Assembly (NCBI GenBank): GCA_022447625.1
Contig: JAKVAX010000004.1
Coordinates: 124,001 to 188,000, forward strand
Length of the DNA: 64,000 bases
Direction: 5' to 3'
Source of the DNA: Flavobacteriales bacterium
GTDB taxonomy: Bacteria; Bacteroidota; Bacteroidia; Flavobacteriales_D; Sanyastnellaceae
Shown here: positions 48,937-57,560 of the stretch, one piece after another
Layout of the letters: each line of letters opens with the position of its first letter
Numbering within the stretch: position 1 is the stretch's first letter
Position numbers and translations under genes: made by a program
Notes under the pieces: generated by a model
What the model was told of the DNA's origin: nothing
Databases searched by the model: none
What the model saw: the letters and a program-made list of their open reading frames with translations, nothing else

Positions 48937-49896
48937 TTATCTAATAATCAGGAACTCTACACGCCCTGGTTCGATGACCAAGTCTTTTAACCCTGGGGGG
49001 TATTGCTCCAGACGAAGGGCCACTCGTTGTTTTCCGGATTCAGCTAGTTCAGTCAAACTTTCCGTATCACATACAACCTTGAAGTCATCAGGGGAAAAGG
49101 CCTCGGCCATGCTACCTGCGCTGATAAATCCAACTTTTACACTGTCAGGAAAGAAACTGATTGACTTAACTCCAGAGATTTTAGGCGCCGTAATGTCCAC
49201 GATGATGCTGGCATTGATTAATCGGTCTGTTGACCATGAAACAGACACCGATTCCGCGCTAGCGTTAACCCCTTGAGGAAGATTCAACGCAAGCTCTTGT
49301 TCACCGTTACCGTCGATGGTAAGCACTTCGGTATGGACGAAATGCATGGTGTCAAGAATTAGACTCGGGCCTTCTAGAACAACTTCAGATGGTATTGGAC
49401 GAAGCTGACTTTTCAGTTTATTCTGATCTGGATTGGTCAATTTGAAATCAACCATTACTGGTATGGTTCGTTGATTCATTGTGCTTAGCATAAAGCGAAG
49501 AGAATCAGGGCGAATCGCAACGATATTGCGATCATTACCTACGATACGGAGCAGCTCACTTCGCAGGCGAGAAGTTTCAAGAGCTGAACGACCGGTGCCA
49601 TAAACAGAGGCGTCGATAGGAACATCAACAGCGCGTTCTCGCTTGAAATAGCGTTGCCCGAGAATTCCAAATCCTGTAGAATTCACTTCTACTTCGAGGT
49701 ACTCGGTATCAGCAGAGACGAGCTTAGTCTGATCGTCCTGAAGTTGATAAGCAACGGGAACTTGAATGATGTCAGTAGCGTTTTCAGTCAGTGACCGAAG
49801 GAGCCAGATGACCCCAGCGATCAAGATGCACACGATCAACGCGCGGACATCGCTTCGATCCATTCCGCGAAGGATATTTCGAAAGCGATCGGCCAC
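48937..49896 (-). CDS. YbbR/CdaR-like membrane protein
   Basis: 319 residues. One N-terminal membrane span (about 19-35, ALIVCILIAGVIWLLRS) and a long extracytoplasmic part with repeated YbbR-type beta modules (IQVPVAYQL, IPVMVDFKLTNPDQNKLKSQLRPIPSEVVLEGP). In firmicutes such proteins (CdaR) regulate a diadenylate cyclase, but in Bacteroidota the role is open. It closes the nusB-DUF1573-yajC-ybbR block; coaE, often the next gene in related genomes, is absent. A motif copy is at 49252. Confidence 0.8.
   Translation of the reverse strand: MADRFRNILRGMDRSDVRALIVCILIAGVIWLLRSLTENATDIIQVPVAYQLQDDQTKLVSADTEYLEVEVNSTGFGILGQRYFKRERAVDVPIDASVYGTGRSALETSRLRSELLRIVGNDRNIVAIRPDSLRFMLSTMNQRTIPVMVDFKLTNPDQNKLKSQLRPIPSEVVLEGPSLILDTMHFVHTEVLTIDGNGEQELALNLPQGVNASAESVSVSWSTDRLINASIIVDITAPKISGVKSISFFPDSVKVGFISAGSMAEAFSPDDFKVVCDTESLTELAESGKQRVALRLEQYPPGLKDLVIEPGRVEFLIIR
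49252..49264 (-). repeat. Dispersed motif copy 9 (13-bp core)
   Basis: TTCCGCGCTAGCG on the plus strand, read as A-S-A-E in the YbbR-like protein. Confidence 0.75.
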
Positions 49897-49902
49897 CTTG
49901 AC

Positions 49903-50235
49903 CTAGCTATTCTGCTGCATGTCCTGCTCGCTCACCGTCTGGTTTGGTGAGATTGCAGAACGCTCAACGCGCATTTTACCTTGTTCAATAGAGATGATCA
50001 CAGTCTTTTCATTCATCTCAACGATCTTACCGTGAACTCCGCCGATAGTAACGATCTTATCACCTTTAGAAAGTGATTCACGGAACTTCTTCGCTTCTTT
50101 CTGGCGCTTCATTTGTGGACGAAGCATGAAGAAGTACATGATGATGAACATACCTCCAAGGAGGATAAGGAACTGGTATGGATTTCCTTCAGGAGCAGCT
50201 TCTGCTTGAAGGAGGATGGTGAGCAGGTTGGTCAT
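49903..50235 (-). CDS. yajC: Preprotein translocase subunit YajC
   Basis: 110 residues: one membrane span (about 20-38, FLILLGGMFIIMYFFMLRP), then the basic RPQMKRQKEAKKFRESLSKGD and the conserved VTIGGVHGKIVEMNEKTVIISI. YajC associates with SecDF at the Sec translocon. It lies 6 bp before the ybbR-like gene and 3 bp after the DUF1573 gene. Confidence 0.95.
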   Translation of the reverse strand: MTNLLTILLQAEAAPEGNPYQFLILLGGMFIIMYFFMLRPQMKRQKEAKKFRESLSKGDKIVTIGGVHGKIVEMNEKTVIISIEQGKMRVERSAISPNQTVSEQDMQQNS

Positions 50236-50238
50236 ATT

Positions 50239-50691
50239 TTACTGGCTATTCGGACCGACAACCACGCCGGTCATGTAGATTAAGTTCTTAGTAGGTACGG
50301 TATTGGCTAGAACGGTGATCTTCTTACGCTGTGAACCTTCACGCTTTGAGCTATTGAATTCAACAACGATTTCTCCGTTTTCACCGGGTTGGATTGGTTC
50401 TTTCGGCCAATCCTTCATTACGGTACAACCGCAAGTAGATTCGACTTTAGAAATTAGCAGAGGAGCATCACCTGTATTTTGAAATTTGAAGTTGTGTCGC
50501 ACAACTTCTCCTTCTGCAATGGTTCCGTAGTCAAATTCAGAAATGTCAAAAGTGATTTCCGGGAGCTTCGCTTCAGCACCTTCTCCAGAAGCAGAAGATG
50601 GAATGTTGATCATATCAGTATTGACTCCATCATGACTTGATTCACAAGCGAAGAGGAATACAGCTAGGGAAATAATCAGTAGGTGTCTCAT
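50239..50691 (-). CDS. DUF1573 lipoprotein
   Basis: 150 residues with lipobox AVFLFAC (Cys16). The DUF1573 immunoglobulin-like domain shows FDISEFDYGTIAEGEVVRHNFKFQNTGDAPLLISKVESTCGCTV, including the family's TxGCT/STCGCT motif. Role unknown. The product's start overlaps the nusB stop by one base, so translation is coupled. Confidence 0.9.
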   Translation of the reverse strand: MRHLLIISLAVFLFACESSHDGVNTDMINIPSSASGEGAEAKLPEITFDISEFDYGTIAEGEVVRHNFKFQNTGDAPLLISKVESTCGCTVMKDWPKEPIQPGENGEIVVEFNSSKREGSQRKKITVLANTVPTKNLIYMTGVVVGPNSQ

Positions 50692-51638
50692 TATTGAAGC
50701 AAGCCTCTTCCGATCTTCTTGATAACACCATCTTCCTTTAGTTTGGCGAACAGTTGATCAAGAACACCATTGATGAATCCATTACTCTTCGGTGTGCTGT
50801 AGTATTTCGAGAGTTCGATGTACTCGTTCAAGGTGACTTTCAAAGGAACTGTCTCGAAAGTACGAGCCTCAGCAAGCGCCATCTTCATTAGGATGGTGTC
50901 AAGTGATGCGATTCGTTCGATTTCCCAATTCTTAGTAGACTCCTGAATGAACGTCTCATTCTCTTCTCCCTGACTGAGCGTCTTTACGAACAGATTCTTT
51001 GCGAATTCAAGCTCTTCGTCATCGCTAGAATCCCATAATTCAAGAAGATGCACATCATCGTCTCCATCACTAATGGTTTTGATCGTTTTGATCGTCATTG
51101 ATGAAACGATGTCAAGATCATCATTCCAGAAGATGCTTTTCTCTTCGAAGAAATCATGTAGAAGTTCAACGTTGATCATATGACGTTTGAAGAAACGAAG
51201 TAGGAACTCGCGGTCGTGATCAAAACCACGTTCGTCGCTTTCCATGTACTCCTTGTAATCTTCCGTCTCGATCAAGTCTTTGAAGACCTTCTTTACAAGT
51301 TCCTTCTGATCAGCCCAGCTAACACCAGTATCGTCTGCAGCCTTCTTGAGTGATTTACTATGCACTAGCGTGCGAATCACTCGGTTGGTTACAAACTTTG
51401 TGTTTGGGTGCAGGTCTTCCTGAGTAGGAAGCTTCTTATTTTTGCCGGCTTCGATCTTTTCGATCGCAGCTCCTTGCATCTCAATAATGAGGGAGAAGAG
51501 GTAGATGTACATTTCATACATCTTGTCGAATGAGAAGAACAACGCTTCTTGCGACTTCTTCACATCTCCTTCGCCTTCGGTGTAATGGGCGTACAATGCC
51601 TGCATCACTTTGATGCGAATATGCCTGCGGTTTAGCAT
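50691..51638 (-). CDS. nusB: Transcription antitermination factor NusB (long form)
   Basis: 315 residues, about twice the E. coli size, as usual in Bacteroidota. The NusB fold is clearest in the C-terminal half: IERIASLDTILMKMALAEARTFETVPLKVTLNEYIELSKYYSTPKSNGFINGVLDQL. The start NRRHIRIKVMQALYAHY is also typical. It helps antiterminate rRNA transcription with NusA/E/G. Likely the first gene of the nusB-DUF1573-yajC-ybbR transcript, or the second after the dehydrogenase 22 bp upstream. Confidence 0.93.
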   Translation of the reverse strand: MLNRRHIRIKVMQALYAHYTEGEGDVKKSQEALFFSFDKMYEMYIYLFSLIIEMQGAAIEKIEAGKNKKLPTQEDLHPNTKFVTNRVIRTLVHSKSLKKAADDTGVSWADQKELVKKVFKDLIETEDYKEYMESDERGFDHDREFLLRFFKRHMINVELLHDFFEEKSIFWNDDLDIVSSMTIKTIKTISDGDDDVHLLELWDSSDDEELEFAKNLFVKTLSQGEENETFIQESTKNWEIERIASLDTILMKMALAEARTFETVPLKVTLNEYIELSKYYSTPKSNGFINGVLDQLFAKLKEDGVIKKIGRGLLQ

Positions 51639-51660
51639 GGGTGGTTGAGCTTAAGTTTTA

Positions 51661-52770
51661 TTAGTAGGTCAGCTTCACTTTTCCAATCGCCTTGACTCTA
51701 GCTTCCGCTAGTTCATTCGCTGCTTGGTAACTTGGAATACCAAGGTCAGCAGAGCGTTTGAAGATTTCAAGTGTTGTGTTATAAATTTCTTCAGTTTGAG
51801 AGAGGGCAGCTTCGCGGTTGTATCCAATAACTTCCCAGTAACAGTTGATGATACCGCCAGCATTTACTAGATAATCAGGTGCATAGAGGATACCACGCTC
51901 ACGAACAATTTGTCCGTGCCTTGTTTCATTGGCTAGCTGGTTGTTTGCTGCTCCGCAGATAATAGTACAGTTCAAACGTTCTAGCGTTTCATCGTTCACA
52001 GTCGCTCCCAGTGCACAAGGTGCGTAGATGTCCATATCAACGTCGTAAATTTCATTAGGTGCTACGGCCGAAACTCCAAATTTCTCTACGAGTTTCTGGA
52101 TAGAAGGCTGATGGATGTCAGTGATAGTTACGATAGCCTTTTCACTCACCAAGTGTTCTACGAGGTATGCACCTACGTGCCCTACACCTTGCACTGCGAC
52201 TTTCTTCCCCTCTAAGCTCTTGCTGCCCCAACGTTGCTTGGCTGCAGCTTTCATGCCCATGTACACACCATAAGCCGTTACAGGAGAAGGATCACCTGAA
52301 CCCCCCATATATTCTGGAAGACCGGCAACGTGCTCTGTTTCCAAAGCAACATACTCCATGTCTTTCGTTGTAATACCGACGTCTTCAGCCGTGATGTACT
52401 TACCACCGAGGCTATTGACGAATTTTCCGAAGCGACGAAATAGTGCTTCTGATTTTTGAGTTCGGCTATCGCCGATGATCACGGCTTTTCCACCACCAAG
52501 ATTCAGGCCGGCTAACGCAGACTTATATGTCATACCACGGCTCAAACGCAACACGTCTTTCAAGGCATCCGCTTCAGAGGCGTAATTCCACATACGAGTG
52601 CCTCCAAGGCTTGGGCCTAAGGTTGTATTATGTACTGCGATAATTGCTTTTAATCCTGTTGCCTGATCTTGGCAGAAGAGCACTTGCTCGTGATCATAAG
52701 TTGACATCTGTTCGATGACAGCTGCGGTTGCATTTAATGTTGCCGCTTCATTTGAATTCACTTCGATCAT
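51661..52770 (-). CDS. Leucine/glutamate/valine-type amino acid dehydrogenase
   Basis: 369 residues. The catalytic-domain stretch AIIAVHNTTLGPSLGGTRMW and SALAGLNLGGGKAVIIGD holds the active Lys (GGGKAV); TAEDVGITTKDMEYV holds the catalytic Asp; and the Rossmann motif GVGHVGAYLVEHL binds NAD. Best match is leucine dehydrogenase, which deaminates branched-chain amino acids to keto acids. A -7 box TAATTTTG (52816-52809) gives it its own promoter. Confidence 0.88.
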   Translation of the reverse strand: MIEVNSNEAATLNATAAVIEQMSTYDHEQVLFCQDQATGLKAIIAVHNTTLGPSLGGTRMWNYASEADALKDVLRLSRGMTYKSALAGLNLGGGKAVIIGDSRTQKSEALFRRFGKFVNSLGGKYITAEDVGITTKDMEYVALETEHVAGLPEYMGGSGDPSPVTAYGVYMGMKAAAKQRWGSKSLEGKKVAVQGVGHVGAYLVEHLVSEKAIVTITDIHQPSIQKLVEKFGVSAVAPNEIYDVDMDIYAPCALGATVNDETLERLNCTIICGAANNQLANETRHGQIVRERGILYAPDYLVNAGGIINCYWEVIGYNREAALSQTEEIYNTTLEIFKRSADLGIPSYQAANELAEARVKAIGKVKLTY

Positions 52771-52808
52771 TTCCTTGCAGATTTGTGGTCACGTTTACCA
52801 CGCGAAGG

Positions 52809-52816
52809 CAAAATTA
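52809..52816 (-). promoter_or_regulatory. -7 box of the dehydrogenase gene (TAATTTTG)
   Basis: Exact TAnnTTTG on the minus strand, 38 nt before the ATG at 52770. Confidence 0.55.
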
Positions 52817-52924
52817 CAGCTTTTAATGAGGTGGACACAACACTAGCGATAAAGAGTTGTTATAATTTCTACTAATATTCTCCATTTCAATGGGCTGAAT
52901 AATGAATGCCTCGCAAACATGGAC

Positions 52925-52932
52925 TACTTTTG
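52925..52932 (+). promoter_or_regulatory. -7 box TACTTTTG
   Basis: Exact match with 4 nt to ATG 52937. It lies inside the codons of the longer start at 52919, which is therefore rejected. Confidence 0.65.
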
Positions 52933-52936
52933 CCCT

Positions 52937-53932
52937 ATGTGTCGGAACCTCAATATCCTCGTGCTTTTCAGCCTGGCAACACTCTTCTTTCTAGCTTCTT
53001 GTGAGAAAGAAATTGAAGTAGACCTTCCTGCGGCTACACCACGTATGGTCGTAGAAGGCAGCATAGAGCAAGGACAGCCACCTATTGTATTCCTGACGAT
53101 GAGTCAAGCTTACTTTGATCCCATTGACCTCAATGCATATCAAGAGTTAATCGTACGCGATGCTGATGTTTATGTAACGTCGAACGGAAATCAAGTGCAG
53201 CTTGATCTGATTTGCTCCAGTGATGTCCCTGAAGAGCTTCTACCGGCCGTGTCTGAGTTGACCGGTTTTACAGAAGAAGAGCTAGCACTGATTGACATTT
53301 GTTTGTACTCGACCATTGACGAATCCATCTGGGGAGTTCCTGGGAATACCTACGATTTACGTATTGAACGTGGAGAACATTTGTTGTCCTCACGAACGAA
53401 AATCAACACACCGATTGCCCTTGATAGCACTTGGTTTCGAATCCCGGGGAATCCTGATCCGGATGACTCTCTAGGTTTTGCCTTTGCCATCCTAACTGAC
53501 CCTGATACCCTAGGGAATGCCTATCGTTGGTTTGCTCGTCGTGTCAATACCTACCCAGATTGGTCTGAAAATGCAGGTGAAGTCAAAGACGCCAATTACA
53601 TTGCCCCATTGGGTAGTGCAACTGACGATGCCTTCTTTAACGGCTTGAGTTTTGAGTTCGGTTACTTCCGTGGAACTGCTCCTGGTTCGAACAAAGAGGA
53701 CGACTCCAACTCCGAGGCAGGATATTTCAAAGTGGGAGATACCATTGCTATCCGTGGCGCCGTTATTGATCGTGGAGCATTGGATTATATCATCAGCTTT
53801 GAAGATCAAGTTGCTACCCAGGGATCACCGTTTGCTTCACCAGCAAACATTCGGACAAACATCGAAGGAGGTTTGGGTGCTTGGATTGGCTACGGAACTT
53901 CTTACGATACGATCATTTGCGCTGCGCCTTGA
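52937..53932 (+). CDS. DUF4249 lipoprotein (second copy)
   Basis: 331 residues from ATG 52937. The lipoprotein signal ends at FFLASC (about residue 22) and the mature start EKEIEVDLPAATPRMVVEGSIEQG is the DUF4249 opening, shared with the protein at 7909. The following FLTMSQAYFDP and DADVYVTSNGNQVQL agree. No TonB-dependent receptor neighbour. It may be co-transcribed with the MuiA-like gene 45 bp downstream. Role unknown. Confidence 0.82.
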   Translation: MCRNLNILVLFSLATLFFLASCEKEIEVDLPAATPRMVVEGSIEQGQPPIVFLTMSQAYFDPIDLNAYQELIVRDADVYVTSNGNQVQLDLICSSDVPEELLPAVSELTGFTEEELALIDICLYSTIDESIWGVPGNTYDLRIERGEHLLSSRTKINTPIALDSTWFRIPGNPDPDDSLGFAFAILTDPDTLGNAYRWFARRVNTYPDWSENAGEVKDANYIAPLGSATDDAFFNGLSFEFGYFRGTAPGSNKEDDSNSEAGYFKVGDTIAIRGAVIDRGALDYIISFEDQVATQGSPFASPANIRTNIEGGLGAWIGYGTSYDTIICAAP

Positions 53933-53977
53933 TAGCGCCGGAATTATTTTCCACCTTGTCACTGATAATACACCTTT

Positions 53978-55600
53978 ATGAAGATCGCTTCACCATTTCT
54001 CATGGCGGTACTTTTCGCCATCACCCCGTATTTCATTGGGGCTCAAACCAATGTTAATAGCAAGATCGATGAAGTTACTGTTTACCTTGAGGGAGCAGTA
54101 GTGGAACGTTCAGGAACTGTCAACCTGAAGGCTGGTCCTAACGAGCTTCGCTTTAGCGGAATCACACAATACATCTATCCAAATAGCTTGCAGGCTGCGG
54201 GAGGAGACAACTACGTTATCACTAGCGTAAGCTTTCAGATTGACCGAGATGCGCAGGCGCAGTACCCAGCAAATATAGAAGCGAAGCGCGATAGTTTGGA
54301 TGATGCTCAATTTGATCAACGCGCAAAGGCTGCGTTGCGTGAGACTTTCCACGAGGAGTTGATGCTACTTCAGCAAAACCGATCAATCAACGGCAATCAA
54401 AACGTGTTGCTGGTAGAAGACATTGAAGAGATGGCTGATTTCTACCGCGAACGCATCAAAGAGATCAAATACAAGATTCTCGAGTTAGAAGATGAAGAGC
54501 AGGACTTGGTGATGCTGATTTCCCGCCTCCAACGCGAACTTCAAGACTTTAATGCGAATCGTCCACGGAATGTGGGGGAGATTATCGTGAAACTGGATGC
54601 TAAAAAAGCTGGAAGTGTCAAGCTAGAGGTGAGTTACTACGTCACACAAGCAGGTTGGGTTCCAACGTATGATTTGCGCTCAAAGAACACAGATTCACCG
54701 GTTGAGCTGACCTTCAGAGCTAAAGTTCGTCAAAGCACAGACAATGATTGGGATAATGTCAAGCTGAACCTTTCAAGCGGTAATCCAAGCATTGGTGGTA
54801 ATCCGCCAGCGTTGAGTCCTTGGTACTTATACTTGCAGGAAGCATACGGACAAGGAAGGAACAGAATGTCTAAAAGAAACGGGTATTACATGGGGAATGG
54901 AGCAGATGAGTATTCAGAGGATAAGTATAAGGAGGAAATCTCTAGTACTTATGCCAGTGAGTTAGGAAATATGGCCATGGTCAACGAACGATTGATTTCT
55001 ACTGAATTCAACTTGACGGTTCCGTACGACATTCCAAGCTCGAATCAGTTCCAAGAAGTGCAAATGCAAACCATATCATTGAGCGCCGATTACCGCCATT
55101 TCGCCGTTCCTAAACTGAACACAGATGCCTACCTCACAGCTGATGTTGTGAATTGGCAACAGTATAGCCTTTTACCCGGAGAAGCTTCCATTTATTTTGA
55201 GGGTGACTATGTAGGTACTTCTTACATTGACCCGTATCAAACAACGGATACTTTGCAGCTTTCAATGGGAAGAGACCCAGGTGTGATCATCGACCATGAA
55301 CAGATCAAAGAGTTCTGCAAGACCTCTACTTTCGGAGGAAGGAAAACAACCACAAAGGCGCATAAAATCACGGTGATGAACACGCGTCCGACACCAGTAA
55401 CTCTTCGCTTAGAAGATCAATTACCACTCACCACAGACGAGGACATCACCATCGAAGCCACAGAGCTTTCAGGTGGCCAGCACGACCTAGAAACAGGTAA
55501 AGTAACATGGGACCTTGAATTAGCGCCAGGAGAGAGCAAAGAGATTATCATTTCGTTCACGGTGAAATATCCTAGAAAGAAGCCGATTGCGAACCTCTGA
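53978..55600 (+). CDS. Mucoidy-inhibitor MuiA family protein (DUF4139/DUF4140)
   Basis: 540 residues with signal peptide MKIASPFLMAVLFAITPYFIGAQ. The DUF4140 N-terminus is EVTVYLEGAVVERSGTVNLKAGPNELRFSGIT; a charged coiled-coil-like stretch follows at about 150-205 (EDIEEMADFYRERIKEIKYKILELEDEEQD); and DUF4139 covers the rest, with VSYYVTQAGWVPTYDLR and the C-terminal DLELAPGESKEIIISFTVKYPRKK. Animal and bacterial relatives are named after a mucoidy phenotype, but no molecular function is established. Extracytoplasmic. Confidence 0.85.
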   Translation: MKIASPFLMAVLFAITPYFIGAQTNVNSKIDEVTVYLEGAVVERSGTVNLKAGPNELRFSGITQYIYPNSLQAAGGDNYVITSVSFQIDRDAQAQYPANIEAKRDSLDDAQFDQRAKAALRETFHEELMLLQQNRSINGNQNVLLVEDIEEMADFYRERIKEIKYKILELEDEEQDLVMLISRLQRELQDFNANRPRNVGEIIVKLDAKKAGSVKLEVSYYVTQAGWVPTYDLRSKNTDSPVELTFRAKVRQSTDNDWDNVKLNLSSGNPSIGGNPPALSPWYLYLQEAYGQGRNRMSKRNGYYMGNGADEYSEDKYKEEISSTYASELGNMAMVNERLISTEFNLTVPYDIPSSNQFQEVQMQTISLSADYRHFAVPKLNTDAYLTADVVNWQQYSLLPGEASIYFEGDYVGTSYIDPYQTTDTLQLSMGRDPGVIIDHEQIKEFCKTSTFGGRKTTTKAHKITVMNTRPTPVTLRLEDQLPLTTDEDITIEATELSGGQHDLETGKVTWDLELAPGESKEIIISFTVKYPRKKPIANL

Positions 55601-55655
55601 TCGGCGTCCGGCGTCCGATTGTTGACGCTTGGATGAAGATTGAATTATGAATTGA

Positions 55656-55683
55656 GCCTCCGCAGTTTGTGGGGGCTTTTTTT
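55656..55683 (+). terminator. Terminator of the MuiA-like gene
   Basis: 8-bp stem GCCTCCGC / GTGGGGGC with G-T pairs and a 5-nt loop, followed by seven T. Confidence 0.75.
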
Positions 55684-55838
55684 ATCCGGCATCCGTTTCT
55701 TTTGGGCGAAAGGGCTAAATGGCGAAATGGTGAAATGTGACTTCTGTTCCATAGATGTTTGATTAAGTGAGTTTTGATTGACTTTCATTGGCTGACTTTT
55801 GAGACAGAAATACCTTTTCCGCAATCCGCATTCCTTGG

Positions 55839-55866
55839 AAAAAAGAAAACCCCGCATAACGCGAGG
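55839..55866 (-). terminator. Terminator of the PDZ-T9SS gene
   Basis: On the minus strand CCTCGC / GCGGGG with a short loop is followed by TTTTCTTTTTT. Confidence 0.75.
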
Positions 55867-55911
55867 TCTTCCTTCAAAAATTGCATGATTAATCCGGACG
55901 CCGGAAAAGGA

Positions 55912-57480
55912 TCAACTCCCTTTAACCAATTTCTTGCTGTATGTCTTATCTGCTTGCATTAGCTGCATGTAATATACGCCATCAGCTTGATCAGATAGGT
56001 CAAGCACATTGCGGTATTGACCATCAAAGTCATTAATTTGCTCATCGTATACTAAGCTTCCCATTTGATCGTAGATCATAACACGCACGGGGTCATCTGC
56101 AGGCAGTGTGAACTGCAGTGCAAACTGTCCGCTGCTTGGGTTAGGGAAGAATGAGATGTTGCTCATGTCGAGGTCATTCGCATTGCGAAGCTTTGTATCA
56201 GCGTTTTCGTTAACGATGGCCATATCGTCCTCGGTTACGTTGTCAATTTCTAGACGGATGCTCACCTCAGAATCTACTTCGAATCCGTCAGGACGCCCCA
56301 GAGCTAATGACAGCTTATCTAAACCTTGCATCAATTCGTTTAGTCCTTGACCCATCTCATCCATGCCTTCTAGGCTTTCCATAAGACCATCCAGTCCTTC
56401 ACCTAGGTCGTCAAGGTGAATTTCCATATCGTAAAGCTGTCCGCCAAGCTCGTCTAACCCTTGAAGGTTAGGAACGACCATCAGTCCTTCATAGTTATGG
56501 TACGCACGTGAGCCGATTTCAGTGGTGGTTGTCATGGTATTCTGTCCACGACGGTATTCGATGGTTACCTGATCACCCGGTGATGTTCCGCGGATCGCTG
56601 TAACAAGCTCATCCCAATTACGAACGAGGTCTCCATTGAAACGCTTGATAAGGTCACCAGCTTCTAGGCCTGCTGTTTCAGCAGATGAACCTTCGATCAC
56701 CGATCCTAGCATTACACCAGCATCTGGTCCGCATCCTCCAGGAGTAACTCCTAGGAATGAACGTTCCTCCATGTCTTCACTCTTGAAGAAGTCTTCTTCG
56801 CTGTACTTGTCAGGGTAGAGGTTATCAAGGTTGATTTCGAAGTCTCCGCCATTAAAGTCAAATGACTCACCTGACCATGGGAAGCCGGTTTCTTCGACTG
56901 GACGCTCACCGAAAGTCACTTTTGTTTTTTCATCGTTTCCATCACGGTTGTACTTGATGGTTACTTTTTCATCTGGTTTGTGTGCTTTGATCGCCTCAAC
57001 CAACTCGTCGTAGCTGTTGACGTCGTATTTGCCCACTTTCGTGATGATGTCACCTTCTTGAAGGTCACTTTCAGATGCCGCTGTGTCATCGATGATTCCT
57101 GAAACACGCGCTCCACGGGTACCATCTGGTCCGTTTGCTGTGTATACATAAACACCCAGGAATGCCCGTCCAGAGCTTCTTTCAGGGTAGAAGCTAAGGT
57201 CGTAGTTCTGCTCTTCACCGTTTTGATTCAGTTTACGAACAGTAATTTCGAAGGCCTGTCCTTCTTCAAGGTTTCCGAATTCATCAAGGATGTCGAGTTC
57301 TTTGAGAATAGCCTCAATGTCATCACCATTCTGAAGGTTGATCTCTTTCTCGAGTTCTTCAACCTCGCCGTTGGATTCTTTCTTGATCTTAACGGTGGCT
57401 TTGTCTTGTGCTTGAGAGAAACTAACCGCGAAAACAGCTAGCAGCACAAACAGGGCTTTAAGGAGATTTTGGTACCGCAT
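55912..57480 (-). CDS. PDZ-domain protein with T9SS sorting signal
   Basis: 522 residues with a signal peptide ending SFSQAQ (about 25). Two PDZ domains: FLGVYVYTANGPDG...AASESDLQEGDIITKVGKYDV (about 112-200) and FLGVTPGGCG...AETAGLEAGDLIKRFNGDLV (about 243-325). A glycine-spaced helical region (LDELGGQLYDMEIHLDDLGE and onward, about 345-400) may form a coiled coil or oligomerise. The T9SS domain begins about 445 (FFPNPSSGQFALQF). No protease domain is present. PDZ domains outside the cell would bind C-termini of other proteins; the partner is unknown. Confidence 0.85.
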   Translation of the reverse strand: MRYQNLLKALFVLLAVFAVSFSQAQDKATVKIKKESNGEVEELEKEINLQNGDDIEAILKELDILDEFGNLEEGQAFEITVRKLNQNGEEQNYDLSFYPERSSGRAFLGVYVYTANGPDGTRGARVSGIIDDTAASESDLQEGDIITKVGKYDVNSYDELVEAIKAHKPDEKVTIKYNRDGNDEKTKVTFGERPVEETGFPWSGESFDFNGGDFEINLDNLYPDKYSEEDFFKSEDMEERSFLGVTPGGCGPDAGVMLGSVIEGSSAETAGLEAGDLIKRFNGDLVRNWDELVTAIRGTSPGDQVTIEYRRGQNTMTTTTEIGSRAYHNYEGLMVVPNLQGLDELGGQLYDMEIHLDDLGEGLDGLMESLEGMDEMGQGLNELMQGLDKLSLALGRPDGFEVDSEVSIRLEIDNVTEDDMAIVNENADTKLRNANDLDMSNISFFPNPSSGQFALQFTLPADDPVRVMIYDQMGSLVYDEQINDFDGQYRNVLDLSDQADGVYYMQLMQADKTYSKKLVKGS

Positions 57481-57560
57481 GTTATTGATTTTGATTCATT
57501 TCAAATCTAAACCCAATGAACGTGAGCGGGTGTTAATGCTTCGCAAGAAATGTTAATGCA

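Larger units (their letters stand above)
55604..55911. repeat. Convergent gap with heptamer repeats
   Basis: Contains CCGGCGT units (55605-55620), GCGAAA-type units (55707-55738), TTCCGCA/ATCCGCA (55817-55835) and GGACGCC (55898-55905), plus the two terminators listed separately. No gene recognised. Confidence 0.6.
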
